Shown here: positions 1 through 10,235 of the stretch, in pieces
Layout of the letters: every line of letters begins with the position of its first letter
Numbering within the stretch: position 1 is the stretch's first letter
DNA from: Molanna angustata
Taxonomy: Eukaryota; Arthropoda; Insecta; Trichoptera; Molannidae
Direction of reading: 5' to 3'
Assembly (NCBI GenBank): GCA_963576475.1
Contig: OY754986.1
Location: 12,530,493 to 12,594,492 of the forward strand
DNA length: 64,000 nucleotides
Made by a program: the position numbers and the translations under genes
Notes under the pieces: generated by a model
What the model was told of the DNA's origin: nothing
Database searches by the model: none
What the model saw: only the letters and a program-made list of their open reading frames with translations

Positions 1-243
1 TCAACTCTCCAATTACGAGTGCCTGCAGCATGTTATATTAAAATACCTATGATAAGATGGTTGGAGGAGAAAAAGGGGACAAATTCAAGGACCACAGTTG
101 ATTCCAGGATTGCTCCTGCGAATATATTATAATATCTTTACTCAATTGCTTAAATTTAGCATATTTTAAATTAAAAATGTCCAAGTCCGTTAAAAGTCTA
201 TTGTAAGTCTATTTTAATGCATATTATCAACTAGTATATTATT

Positions 244-786
244 AACATGGAGAGACAGATGCTCGGCGTGAGCCTTCGAGATAAATTAAGAAACGAAGAA
301 ATAAGATGCCGAACAAGAGTCACATATATTATGGATCGAATTGCAAAGTTTGTTTGTTTTTTTATAAAAAATGAATATGTCCTTGTTAAACAAGTACATA
401 TATACATCTTCTTACGTTCCCTAAAATAAGCAAATAAATGCTTGTGCTATAGGTGAACGAAATCGGTCGAGGCAGGATTCGAACTCGCGATTACTAGCCC
501 AGCGCGCTAACCGCTCTGCCATCTACCCATCTAAATGTGGTTGAAGTGGCAATGGGCTGGGCATATGGCTCGACAGGGGGATACTAGGTGGGCACCCAGA
601 ATCCTACAGTGGAGGCTCTGGACCAAAAATAGAAGTGTCCGAAGACCCCCCAAAGGACCCCCCAAAGACATGGTCCAGCAAGTTGGAAGGACCTGGATGC
701 GAAAGGGGAGAGACGAATGGAAAAGAATGGAAGAGGCCTTCATCCAGCAGTGGAGGGAGGAAGGCTAAAGAAGAAGAAGAAGAAGA
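244..786 (+). mobile_element. LINE-A 3' fragment, split by a SINE1 insertion
   Basis: Two pieces of one non-LTR retrotransposon C-terminal reading frame flank a SINE. The left piece (244-348) reads MERQMLGVSLRDKL and onward to MDRIAK; the right piece (541-765) resumes KWQWAGHMARQ and runs to a stop followed by a (GAA)n tail. The KW.WAGH box and the EAFIQQW ending match the related copies at 4.7, 45.8 and 59.9 kb. The encoded protein would be the end of an endonuclease/reverse-transcriptase polyprotein, here a dead 5'-truncated remnant. Confidence 0.78.
350..533 (-). mobile_element. SINE1 copy inserted in LINE-A
   Basis: Read on the minus strand, it starts with a tRNA-like head (GCAGAGCGGTTAGCGC as A box, GAGTTCGAATCC as B box). 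It continues through a body containing CACCTATAGCACAAGC and ends in an AACAAGGACATATTCAT segment and an A-rich tail. It splits a conserved LINE reading frame, so it is younger than that LINE. A clean target duplication is not visible. Confidence 0.85.
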
Positions 787-846
787 TCAACTAGTATCAT
801 GCTAAGATTGTATTCTGAAATTTTCATCACAATGTTCATGAACATT
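787..846 (+). repeat. REP-A end fragment
   Basis: The stretch from ATCAACTAGTATCATG through GATTGTATTCTGAAA matches the distal part of the REP-A family (compare 9.3, 44.3, 47.8 and 63.4 kb). The following REP-A sequence resumes near 1598, so about 750 bp including a tandem repeat interrupts this copy. Confidence 0.6.
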
Positions 847-997
847 TAATATGTTATTTTATGTAAGTATGTATCTGTTTGTATGATTTTTGCGAGTTTA
901 TTGGGTGGACGGGGAATTAATGTATTTGACTGCAACATACATAGTTTAGAACCGAGCAACTGACGTTGTTTATTGTTGTGAGTCGCTTGATACCTAT

Positions 998-1157
998 GTG
1001 GGTAGACTGTATTCATGGTGTTGTGGCCAGTACATTTGTGGGTAGACTGTATTCATGGTGTTGTGGCCAGTACATTTGTGGGTAGACTGTATTCATGGTG
1101 TTGTGGCCAGTACATTTGTGGGTAGAATGTATTCATGGTGTTGTGGCCAGTTAATTT
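998..1157. repeat. 40-bp tandem repeat, four copies
   Basis: The unit begins GTGGGTAGACTGTATTCATG and is repeated four times in register, with one substitution and a divergent end in the last copy. Near identity of the copies suggests recent expansion by slippage or unequal exchange. Confidence 0.95.
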
Positions 1158-1597
1158 TTGCCTCGTTCAATGAACTTGTTTTTATTTTATTGCATTATAT
1201 AGCATTTATTTTATTACATATCATTTTTTTATCTGGTTTATTTTTTTTATCTTGTTATAATTCATAATATTTTAGATACCTACATTTAATTTTTTTCATT
1301 TGTTATGGGCACGTACATAACTATATAAAGAATATATCTGTTCATAATATATCAACTGTAAATATATTCCTCCTTTTTCACTTTTTATATTTTATATTAT
1401 ACATATGTATATATTAGGTATAAAAATATATATAAAAAACATTTTTTTATATATATTGTATACCCACACACAGGCATTGCCTTTGTGGGAATTTTGGTAT
1501 TCAGTTATTGTTATTTGTAATTTTTCTTTGAATTTTTTTTTGTATTTTTTTTGTTGTTTATTTAATTTTGTAAAAAGTGCCAAAATTAAAATAAATA

Positions 1598-1885
1598 AAT
1601 AAATGTATCTGTGTGTGTGCTATGTACGGCATGTTTATTATGCTTTATCGATTATAGACTAAAGTACTCATTCGATTCTTTTCAAATTTTGCAAATTTGT
1701 ATATCTAATACTCACTTAGACCCCATTAGATTTTGAGTCGGTGCTTCTCATTTTTTTACCTGTCAAATATTTCAAAGTGATCCCACGCTCATCAAATTTA
1801 AAATATGATATTATAATTTTCAAATTACTAAAAAGGCACATCGTTTTCATAAAATGATATTGAAGAATCATCAACTTATTTGTAA
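1598..1885 (+). repeat. REP-A partial copy
   Basis: The sequence around TATAGACTAAAGTACTCATT and CCCCATTAGATTTTGA aligns with REP-A copies at 7.4-7.9, 44.4 and 47.6 kb in the same order. It is non-coding. Confidence 0.7.
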
Positions 1886-2160
1886 TACATAGTATATTTG
1901 TATTGTTAGTCGTAAGGAAAAATACGTCTAAAAAAAGACCAATATCTAAACTGTTACGATCTTAATTATTAGATTTCGTTAAATGCTTACTAACCGCGCT
2001 ACTAGATAATCTCAACTAAAATAATTAAGATCAGTATTAAAAAAATCTTACTTATAAACGTATACTAAGATGTGACTTAACTAGTTCACCGAATTGTTTA
2101 CGTACAACCTCATTCATTTTATTCATATGGCCGAATTGACTTCAAAGATGTCAAAAAATA

Positions 2161-2769
2161 GATCTTCATCTTCTTCTTCGTGTCAGCAGCATTCAAACAG
2201 TTCTCGACCAATAATTGGCAACGTCGGCTGCTGCGCCACTACAGCGCAGTAGGTCTTCGAGTGAGTAGGTAGCAGGGCAGGCAAGGCAATCTCGTAGGTG
2301 GTCAGTGGTCTGCGGCAGGACGCATTCACACGAGAGGCAGTCGTTGTCTGATATGATTCCCCATCTCCTTAGGTTATCTTTCGATCTGCCGACGCCCGTT
2401 CTTAATCTATTAAGTGATTTCCAGGTGCGCCAGTCCAGACTGTGTCCCGGGGGGAGATGCTCCTGAGGTTCGGCACAAAGTGAGCCTGGCTTCCTCTGGA
2501 GACGTTTTGAGCGGTTCAGTGTATCTTAGGAAGCCCTTGCGGGATTTCTGCCTGGGTCGGGCAGTCTCACAGTTGTAAAGGCAGTACCTACGAGCTTTTT
2601 CCAGTTCAACACTACATTGCACCTCGCGCCTGATGCTAGGGGGTGCTATCCCTGCAAGGGGGTACAGCTTGTCCAGTGGAGTTGGGGGGCAAGGAAAGAA
2701 CCTCCCCGCGGTACCCCGTGGTAACAGAAATATTCTGGCAAATCTTTCCAATACAGCAGCAACAGTCAA
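2161..2769 (-). pseudogene. Non-LTR retrotransposon C-terminal fragment with Cys-rich end, frameshifted
   Basis: On the minus strand one frame reads a segment with LAGIAPPSIRREV and continues in a second frame as WKSLNRLRTGVGR and LRRWGIISD. It then enters a Cys/His cluster, CLSCECVLPQTTDHLRDCLAC, and reaches a stop near 2193 followed by GAAGAAGAAGATGAAG. This order is typical of the last 200 residues of jockey-like LINE ORF2 proteins, where the Cys-His motif is a nucleic-acid-binding knuckle. At least one frameshift makes it inactive. It is clearly more GC-rich than its surroundings. Confidence 0.75.
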
Positions 2770-3075
2770 AAAATAGATAAATGCATGTAATGTTTGGATA
2801 ACTTACATCGAAAAATGAAAACAAACACCGCGTTGTGCCTTGTAGAGTCCATTTACACACGATTGCGATAAAAAATAAACAACATGGAAAAACGTTATAC
2901 TTAAGTATTCAATTTGTGTATACATTTATTTTTAGTTTAAATTATTACGATAGCCTCACCGCACACTTTGAGAACCAATGAACTGTATTGTTACGATATT
3001 CATAAATTATAATGTGTCACCACGAAATAACCTTCAATGAATATCAAGCCTCGATAAAACAAAAAAAAAAAAAAC

Positions 3076-3195
3076 GTTTTTTAAGAATGAGTATGTGCTC
3101 GTTACAAGTACATACATACATACATCTTCATATATTAATATAGGAGAACGAAATCGGTCGTGGTAGGATTCGAACTCGCGACCACTGGTAATCAC
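3076..3195 (-). mobile_element. SINE1, truncated and decayed
   Basis: GGAGAACGAAATCGGTCG, the B-box region GGATTCGAACTCGCGACC and the ATGAGTATGTGCTCGTTAC tail segment are recognisable. The A-box part of the head is missing or degraded. Confidence 0.7.
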
Positions 3196-4451
3196 TGGTA
3201 ACTGGACATCAAATTGATAGTTCAATCCATTGAAAGGTTAATTCTTAAAAAACAGGCATATCAAATAATGTATATGGTCATTGATCGAAAACGCGAATTG
3301 ACTAAAACATTGAAAATTATCATTGATGATTGAATAAAAATGCTCATAGCTAAGGATATTTTTAATAGGTAATTGTTTTTACGAAACGATTATGTCAATT
3401 TGTAAAAAAAAATCACATAATTATATTCTATTATTTTTCATAATATGTTGTGTACCTACTTATCGCATGACCCTCTTTGATCTTCATAGACCGCCCACAA
3501 AGTAATGTTGTCAATAATACACATAACAATAGAATTGCTCCGAGCCTACGAACGAAATTGGGCCCAATGTCTAATTAAATGACATTTGTATTCAATTCGC
3601 TTTCCTTGGAATGCAATACGAGGGTCACATCAATAGTTTCGCCGCGAATAATTGGGCTAATAATTTTTGAGTTATTCAAATATGATTTTTTAAATATATA
3701 ATATTACACATATAGAGGCATGGGCAGGGACTCGTTGTACAGTGTTAAAATGAGAAAGATGACAAACTTAAGACACATTCTCCGTACCAATAAATACTGT
3801 CTAATGCACCTCATCAGTCGAGGTGTGCGTAGGAGGCAGATGTTTTGTCTAAGAAACATTACATATAATGGACCGGAGTCCACAGAGTGGAAGAGCTGTT
3901 TCTGTCAGCTATACGTCACAGTGGTAGCTGACGTCAAGAAGACATAAGAGAAATACAAAATTAAATTATCAGGTAGACTTTTCCTTTACACAAAGACTGT
4001 CGATAAAACTTTTATTTTATTTTTGCAATAAGGTGACATTATTTCGCGGATTTTTTTTATCGAACGATTCAATGAAATATTTCAATGTTAATATAAATAA
4101 TACATCTAAATGAGACGAATCGCTAAAGCACCAGCATTTGTTCAAACAAAGAAAATTAAAATAAAAACATAAAGATTGGTATTGTTTGAGAATACTTGTT
4201 TGTTCAGATGTTGATGGTCTCTTATTTTGTAGCAAATAAAGCAATTATTGTGTAGGTATATTTTACTGTCTTAATTTTTATTAGTCATTAATAGACAGTA
4301 TGTTTGTTTGTTTAAATATAAACACGTCTATTATCGTAATACATCAGAACAGCAAAAAGCGATACAATAAGATACCTAAGTTATTTTTAAAAATAAAGAC
4401 ATATCCCTTATTGTTTTCACGCGAACATCCAATAATTTTATACAATATATT

Positions 4452-4524
4452 TGAAGATAGAAAAATGTGGTGTTCGGTTCTCTCTGCCTATCCCATGTGG
4501 GACAAGGCGTAATGGTATGTATGT
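4452..4524 (+). mobile_element. LINE-B 3' end fragment
   Basis: The frame reads EDRKMWCSVLSAYPMWDKA and stops, followed by GGTATGTATG. This is the C-terminal end and TATG-type tail shared with LINE-B copies at 28.4, 33.3, 38.2, 39.8 and 43.8 kb. Confidence 0.75.
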
Positions 4525-4574
4525 CATCATCATTGGCGCTACAGCCCCGTGTGGGCCCTGGCCTATAATACCTA
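4525..4574 (-). mobile_element. LINE-C 3' terminus, about 50 bp
   Basis: CATCATCATTGGCGCTACAG and GTGTGGGCCCTGG match the 3' end of the larger LINE-C copy at 16.9 kb. This is an extremely 5'-truncated copy ending in a GATGAT tail, directly abutting the LINE-B end. Confidence 0.65.
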
Positions 4575-4667
4575 CATAAATATGTATGTTATGTAGTAAT
4601 ATTTGTTAGGACCGATGTTTCAATTCCATAAGTAAGCACTGGGAGCAAAACGAATAATACACAAGCT

Positions 4668-5040
4668 GTTAGTGACACAGAGAGCTATGGAGAGAAAGTT
4701 GCTGAGTATTTCAATAAGGGACAGAATTCAGAATGTCATGATAAGAGAAAGAACCAATGTAGCCGATGTAGCGGAAAGGGTCGGTGGCCTTAAGTGGAGC
4801 TGGGTTGGGCATATTGGCAGATGCCAGGATTCACGATGGATCAAAAAGATCATAGAATGGCGACCGAGAACAAGCCGAAGAGGTGTCGGCAGACCCCAGG
4901 CAAGGTGGACTGATGACATCAAGAAATGTGCAGGAGGGAGATGGATGCAGTGTGCCCAAGACAGGGAGTTGTGGAGGAACAAGGGGGTGGCTTATGTCCA
5001 AGAATGAAAAAAAAAATCAGGCTGAAGAAGAAGAAGAAGT
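4668..5040 (+). pseudogene. LINE-A C-terminal fragment with GAA tail
   Basis: An open frame of 111 codons runs from TQRAMERKLLSISIRDRI through LKWSWVGHIGR and RRGVGRPQARWTDD to RNKGVAYVQE and a stop. It is followed by an A run, AATCAGGCTG and (GAA)n. The boxes match the other LINE-A copies, and only the 3' end is present. The frame is intact here, so this copy is younger than those at 45.8 or 59.9 kb. Confidence 0.8.
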
Positions 5041-5099
5041 AGTAATATTACCTTTCTTACAATTCGCCTATACAAATAATACGCAAATTCTTTGAAAAT

Positions 5100-5600
5100 A
5101 GATGAGTTTCATGATTCCCATCGTCAAATCTCTTGGCTTAGTTCAGATGGAACCACCCGAGATTACCCTTTCTAATGGAAAAGGATTCATCGAATTCGGA
5201 CGACGTGGTAAATAATTATTATTAATTGCAGACGACTTTGCAAATTGAAGAGTATGATATTTTTTTTCGTGAGTTCCGTCATCAGAACTGGATGAAATTC
5301 ATATGCGTGATCATCTATTAAGTATTCCCTTCCTATTAAAAAAGAAATCATTCAAATCAGACAATGTTGTAATGTCTGATTTTAATGATTTCATATCGCT
5401 GAAGTGAAAACTGAAGAGTTTGATGAATTTCCTATGGATCCCATGATCAGATCTTGACCAAATTTAAAGGGGACCAATCGGAAGATATCCCCTTTCTAAT
5501 GAAAAAAGAATAATCGAAATTGGTCAATGCGGTAAAAAGAAATCGCTGAACGTACAGAAACAAAAGTTCACATCGATCTCCTCCGTTTTTGGAAGTCTGT
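5100..5600. repeat. Internally repetitive non-coding repeat with about 130-bp related units
   Basis: Phrases such as GAGTTTCATGATTCCC, CCCTTTCTAATGGAAAA, GAAATCGGTC-like stretches and TCGCTGAA recur two or three times in diverged form across this stretch. It has the look of a degenerate tandem array of a dispersed arthropod repeat. No open frame is convincing. Confidence 0.45.
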
Positions 5601-5749
5601 TAAAAAGTAAAAGAGGATGAAATCCAACTATTGCAAGTGCTGGGCAGTTGGACAGTTGCTACAGAAGACACAAAAAGTCGGTAGAAGTAGAATAAAAATC
5701 TTTCACTCAAGATTGCCTTATTTCATAGTTTTAATAACATAGTTCTAAA

Positions 5750-5845
5750 TTGTGGTTTACCACCCATTTTGAGTGTTGCCTTCTTATGTAGATGTGACAA
5801 GGTTGATGGACGGGGAAACACGCATGTGTCACCGCGAATTATATT
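5750..5845 (+). repeat. REP-F fragment
   Basis: ACCACCCATTTTGAGTGT and ACACGCATGTGTCACCGCG match the middle of the REP-F copies at 51.5 and 58.5 kb. The fragment is short and diverged. Confidence 0.5.
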
Positions 5846-5867
5846 GTTTTTTTTTTATTATTATTTT

Positions 5868-6375
5868 ATTCAATGAATATGTCCTTGTTAAACAAGTACA
5901 TAATAAACATCTTCCTTCATCCTTCTTCCGATGGCTCTACAGCCCATATCGAGCCTTAGCTTCCATCAATCCTCGCCTCCAACTCCTCCTGTCTCCTGCT
6001 GCTGTCCTCCAGTCTGTTACTTGCAGTAATTGATCTGCATTCTTTTTCACCTCACCCTCCCATCGCAGCCTGGGTCTGCCGACCTTCCTTCTTCCACCCG
6101 AATGTCCCTCAAGGATCTTCTTGGGTGCCCGTGATGACGGCATTTACTGTACATGCCCAGTCCATCTCAGCTTGCTCAGTCTAACATGTACAGAGAGCCT
6201 AGGAGTCTTATAGATGCTGTATATTTCATCATTATACCTTATTCTCCAAGCTTCTCCATCATTCTCGGGTCCCAGTATTTTCTGTAGCACTCTCCTCTCA
6301 AATGTATCCTGCATCTCTGCGGATCTTGTTGTCATTAATAAACATCTTCCTAAATTCCCTAAATTAAGCGTAAAT
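5868..6375 (-). mobile_element. SINE1 tail split by a LINE-C insertion
   Basis: The SINE1 distal part (AATGAATATGTCCTTGTTAA, then TTCCCTAAATTAAGCG) is present at 5868-5916 and 6336-6375. The pieces are separated by a 419-bp LINE fragment, and the 16 bp at the break are duplicated. The tRNA head is not found beyond 6375. Confidence 0.75.
5917..6335 (-). mobile_element. LINE-C copy with 16-bp target-site duplication
   Basis: The insert is bounded by TAATAAACATCTTCCT at 5901-5916 and 6336-6351, a perfect 16-bp duplication. The minus strand encodes, with a frame break, FERRVLQKILGP, WRIRYNDEIYSIY and LRWTGHV, then GRRKVGRPRLRWEGEVK to EAKARYGL and a stop. This is the conserved C-terminus of an endonuclease/reverse-transcriptase LINE. 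It is a 5'-truncated retrotransposed copy in which target-primed integration is directly visible. Confidence 0.85.
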
Positions 6376-6906
6376 ACACGCACACGCAGACAGAATATCA
6401 CTCGCTAGTCAGCCGTCCCCATAATATTGGGAATAAATACTCTCACTTAGGTGACATTTTTATGCTGTCCAAACATAAATATAAACGAACGATATACCTA
6501 CAATTTTTTTATGAGAGAAACAACTTGTGATATTTTCAGTGCAGATTTGTATATTTTCGATTGTAGATGTTTATTTTTTGTATATCTTTTTTGTTTATTT
6601 ACAACGATGTCTACTTTATTTATATGTAGATTTACACGTCACTGCTTCTACTGTTATTTTTTTGTATTTATAATATTTTTTTATTTAATGTTTTGGTTTA
6701 TTTGGAGTCCATTTGTTAATCATTTTTTATGTTAGGTATCTATTTTTTTTCATCTTGAATTTATTGTTTAACTGTTTAGGTACCTACCTACTTACATATT
6801 TTTTTCTTTTTGCAAGTGTATAACTAATTGTTTTTTTTTTCTTATTCTATATATTTTTATCATCAATATGTGTTTTTATGTATGTATGTAAAAGGCAATT
6901 TATGCC

Positions 6907-7030
6907 GTTTATAAATAAATCAATAAATGCTTGTGCTATAGGTGAACGAAATCGATCGAGGAGGAATTCGAACGCGCGATCACTGAAATACAAATCCAGT
7001 GCACTGACCGCTCTGCCATCGGACCCATCT
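6907..7030 (-). mobile_element. SINE1, head and part of body
   Basis: TGCTTGTGCTATAGGTGAAC and CCGCTCTGCCATCGGACCC are present with a degraded B box (GGAATTCGAACGCGCG). The distal tail region is not recognisable. Confidence 0.75.
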
Positions 7031-7362
7031 GTCTAGGTACCATTTTCAGTTTCCGTGTTCTTAAAAAAGAAAAACAAAAAATCTGACGCATCATAAACTC
7101 TTCATATTTTTTATAGTATAAATTGTATCGTGTACCGCTCATCAACTTTTGAAACCAAAGTTTTTTTTATATATATTAAATTACCTACAGCACATCAGAT
7201 AATGGAGTATATAGTGTCTACGCAACATGATGTAATTTGTGAAAATCATTTAAGATGTCGCAGGTTGAAGACAAAAAAAAAGTGTCGTGTGTCAAAAAAA
7301 CACGACTTGCAACATTTGAATAAAGAATTAAAATAATAGATGCAAAAAAATCTTGCACTTTT

Positions 7363-7860
7363 AAAACGAGTGGGATGTGGCCAACGCTAAGCTCCTCACT
7401 AGCAAGTGTCTCCACAAAGTATTCAAAGTAATAGCATTTTCGTGAAATGAGTTTGTTAAACATTTTATTATGGAGACATGATAATTATTTAATGCCACTT
7501 TATGAAAGTGGTATGCCTTATTAACAATTAGAAAATAAAAATAGAAATTTAAAGTTTCCTGAGCTCTGGGTCACTTTGGAATATTTTTTGAAAGTGATGT
7601 GCCTTTTTAACAATTTGAAAATAAAAAAATCAAATTTTAAATTTTCTGTATTGGAGTCAATTTGAAATATTTGACAGCTAAAAAAATTGATAAGCCTACA
7701 TATCCTACAAAATCTAATGGGGTCTAAGCAAATGTTGTATATACAAATTTGCAAACTTTGAAAATAATCAAATGAGTACTTTAGTCTATAGGATGGATAA
7801 AGTATAATAAACATGCCGTACATAGTACAAAGAACACACATATACATATTGTGTGTTTTA
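7363..7860 (+). repeat. REP-A proximal part, interrupted copy
   Basis: It starts ACGAGTGGGATGTGGCC and CTCCTCACTAGCAAG. It continues in the same order as the copy at 47.4 kb to GCCGTACATAGTAC, breaks off near 7860 and resumes near 9290. The break contains a TIR transposon and about 350 bp of other DNA. Confidence 0.75.
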
Positions 7861-7901
7861 TGTACTATGGGGCACGTAGAGTAGAGAAGCTTCACGCGTA
7901 A

Positions 7902-8999
7902 TGCCGCGTTGAAACAGTCAAAGTATGCTCGGACTGAGTGGACTCGTATATGTAAGCTTCATCCGAGTGTACACGGATAGCGGTTTGCACACAAACTTTT
8001 TTACTCGGATTCAAAATCATAACTGCGACAGCTCTGTTGCTGTAAGGTTTTAGTTTTCATTTAACACACAAGCTTTTTTACTCGTTTTTAAGAGGGTGAA
8101 ATATACCTTAACTTTTTGATTATGTTCTGTATATATTCTTGTAGGAAAATAATAAGCATACCCCGATTTTAGACATTTATCTTAAATTTATAAAAATATA
8201 TAAGGTATAGAACAATATTTTTTTTATAAATTAAAGAAGAACAAAATACCTGGAAAAATATGATATGACGTTGCATTAACGCATCAGGTTAAGTAAATAA
8301 ACCAAAAAAACTTTTATTACGCAATGGCGCTGAATGGAAAATAAATGTTTTTTAGGTTTTTTTACTAAACCTGAAGCATTAATGCAACGTCACATCATAT
8401 TTTTCTACATATTTTTGTCTCTTTTAATTTAAAAATAAATAATATATTACTCTACGCCTTATAGTTTATTAAAAATATATGATAAACGTTGCAAATCGGG
8501 GTATGCCATTATTTTTCTACAAGAATTTATACAGAACATTATCAAAAAGTTAAGGTATATTTTTGTTTATTAATATCCAAACTATCTAAATATTTTTTTC
8601 AAAACGATTTGATAAGAAATAATGATGGTATATCAAATTGAAAAATAGGTACGTTGGCAGCAGTCCCCCCCCTTAAGATCATAAATATGGCGCAGACATA
8701 TCTGTTGCTGCAAGGTGTCGGAGTTGTTGCAGACACATTAATTAAAGAGTTAGAAAACCACTACAAGAAAAAAAAATAAGCAACGCAAAAGGGAATTTTT
8801 TTTTTACCACGAGATGACATATGTTTGTTGTTGTCCGCCATTTTGTTTCACTACTCGTATACGAGCTAACTCGGAACAATAGGACGCCGTCATCCGAGAG
8901 GGTTCGGATTACCGGTTGACATATTATAATACGAGTGGCGTCCGAGTAGGTATCCGAGTGTGCTCGATCCGAGCGCACTCTGACTGTGTCAACGCGGCT
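7902..8999. mobile_element. TIR transposon derivative with TAA target duplication (1,098 bp)
   Basis: TAA flanks both ends (7899-7901, 9000-9002). The left end TGCCGCGTTGAAACAGTC and the right end read inward, AGCCGCGTTGACACAGTC, form a terminal inverted repeat of about 32 bp with few mismatches, and CCGAG-rich subterminal motifs recur. A 3-bp TWA duplication fits PIF/Harbinger-type elements. No transposase is encoded, so it is non-autonomous. The interior carries a truncated foldback element at 8096-8677. Confidence 0.75.
8096..8677. mobile_element. Truncated copy of the TTAA foldback element
   Basis: It matches the complete copy at 25,995-26,675: a loop around GCAATGGCGCTGAATGG, arms containing TAATGCAACGTCACATC and its inverse, and the right end GGCAGCAGTCCCCCCCCTTA. 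About 75 bp of the left arm end is missing. It lies wholly inside the TAA-flanked TIR element. Confidence 0.8.
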
Positions 9000-9002
9000 T
9001 AA

Positions 9003-9290
9003 CGCCAAAAGTCTACTCAATAAGAGGCTGAACAATTTTTATATTAAAATCTCCCTGCCACACATAGTGAATTTATTGAAAGAAAATATACATAAAATGA
9101 GAAAGACATATTGGAGAAATGCAGCGTCCGTGCTTAAGACGGATATATGCGAGCTGACGTCTGCATTTGTGGACTGGCTCGGGGCCCTCGACCTGAATTT
9201 ATGATCATATTTTGTTTTATATTTGATTTTGTATTTATTAATTTGATTTTAATGTATTGTTAACTCACTATGTCATACGATAAATATATA
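9003..9290 (+). other. Unassigned segment with a small open frame
   Basis: Coding-like text (KENIHKMRKTYWRNAASVLK to FVDWLGALDLNL, stop at about 9204) runs through the right end of the TIR element into this segment. I do not recognise it. It sits inside a REP-A copy, so a retrotransposon or retrocopy remnant is more likely than a host gene. Confidence 0.35.
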
Positions 9291-9432
9291 AATACAGATA
9301 CATTATGATGAAACGTTCAGATTTCAGATTACAATCTCAGCATGATACTACTTGATAATCTACAAAAAAAAACGTCAAATTTGCTAATTCATAACTACCT
9401 ATTATATCCCCTTGGGGTATTGAGGAGTAAAA
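9290..9432 (+). repeat. REP-A distal part
   Basis: GATGAAACGTTCAG, CAGCATGATACTACTTGATA and CCTTGGGGTATTGAGGAG complete the copy begun at 7363. The terminal CTTGGGGT...GAGGAG is the inverse of the CTCCTCACT...CAAG start. Confidence 0.75.
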
Positions 9433-9859
9433 ACATAGAAAACGACATCGCAATGATGATGCTTTAGTTGTGTAATATTGAAATTTTTGACAACGGCATT
9501 AAAATGTGTTATACAATACTTAACAGTTATACTGATCATAAAAAATACAGGCGAAAGTTATAAACCAATAAACATAAATCGACTTGTAACATATTATAAA
9601 ATTCGTTAATTTGAGTTCAATAGACTTAGCATAAAAAAATGAATATATATATATATTTTCGTACAACGTTTGCCGTTTGACATTTTTAATATAGATAAAT
9701 ATTTACTGTTCAAATATAGACGCTGAAATCAGTATGATTAAAATAATATTACTCATTGAATCTTTTTATAGTTGCAATATTTTGATATTTTTATTACAAT
9801 TTTTATCATCTCAATAGGGACAACGTTGGAATATATGTAATATTTTTAGTGACAAACTT

Positions 9860-10115
9860 TTTAACATCTCAATAGAGACGAAGTTGGGATATTGTAGAAG
9901 AACCAGGAACTCAAGACACCTACAGGGCTTACGACCCGTCATCGGCTGGTTTACGTTTTATGCCTTCTTATTGAGTAGGTAATTAATTAATCAATATAAT
10001 TTTTGAATAATGTGTAACAATTCACCTGAAAATAAGCCATCTATGAAGTAACGGAAAAGCCTTTTTTTGTAACGCCATCTATTGAGAAGTTGTTTTTGTG
10101 TAAACAATGAAAGCA
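9860..10115 (-). repeat. REP-B MITE, truncated, with doubled terminal motif
   Basis: CAAACTTTTTAACATCTCAA, CGAAGTTGGGATATT and CAGGGCTTACGACCCGTC match the REP-B family in inverted order. A second diverged copy of the terminal motif (CATCTCAATAGGGACAACG) lies just upstream at about 9808. Confidence 0.65.
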
Positions 10116-10187
10116 ATAATTCTTACATGAGGTGACCAGTGTTTCTTCGCAAGCGCATAATACAACATATGTAGACAATTTAGAATA

Positions 10188-10235
10188 TACAAAATAACTA
10201 GAGTAAAAAGTTTTTACTCTAGTTATTTTATTTTG
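10188..10235. repeat. Short perfect hairpin
   Basis: AAAATAACTAGAGTAAAAA is followed after two bases by its exact inverse. This is a 19-bp-arm palindrome with almost no loop, probably a small foldback remnant; no transcription-terminator role is implied in this eukaryotic context. Confidence 0.8.

Noticed and set aside
3720..3947. 75-codon plus-strand frame, possible exon
   Set aside because: The surrounding sequence has no convincing acceptor/donor pair in phase and no family resemblance.
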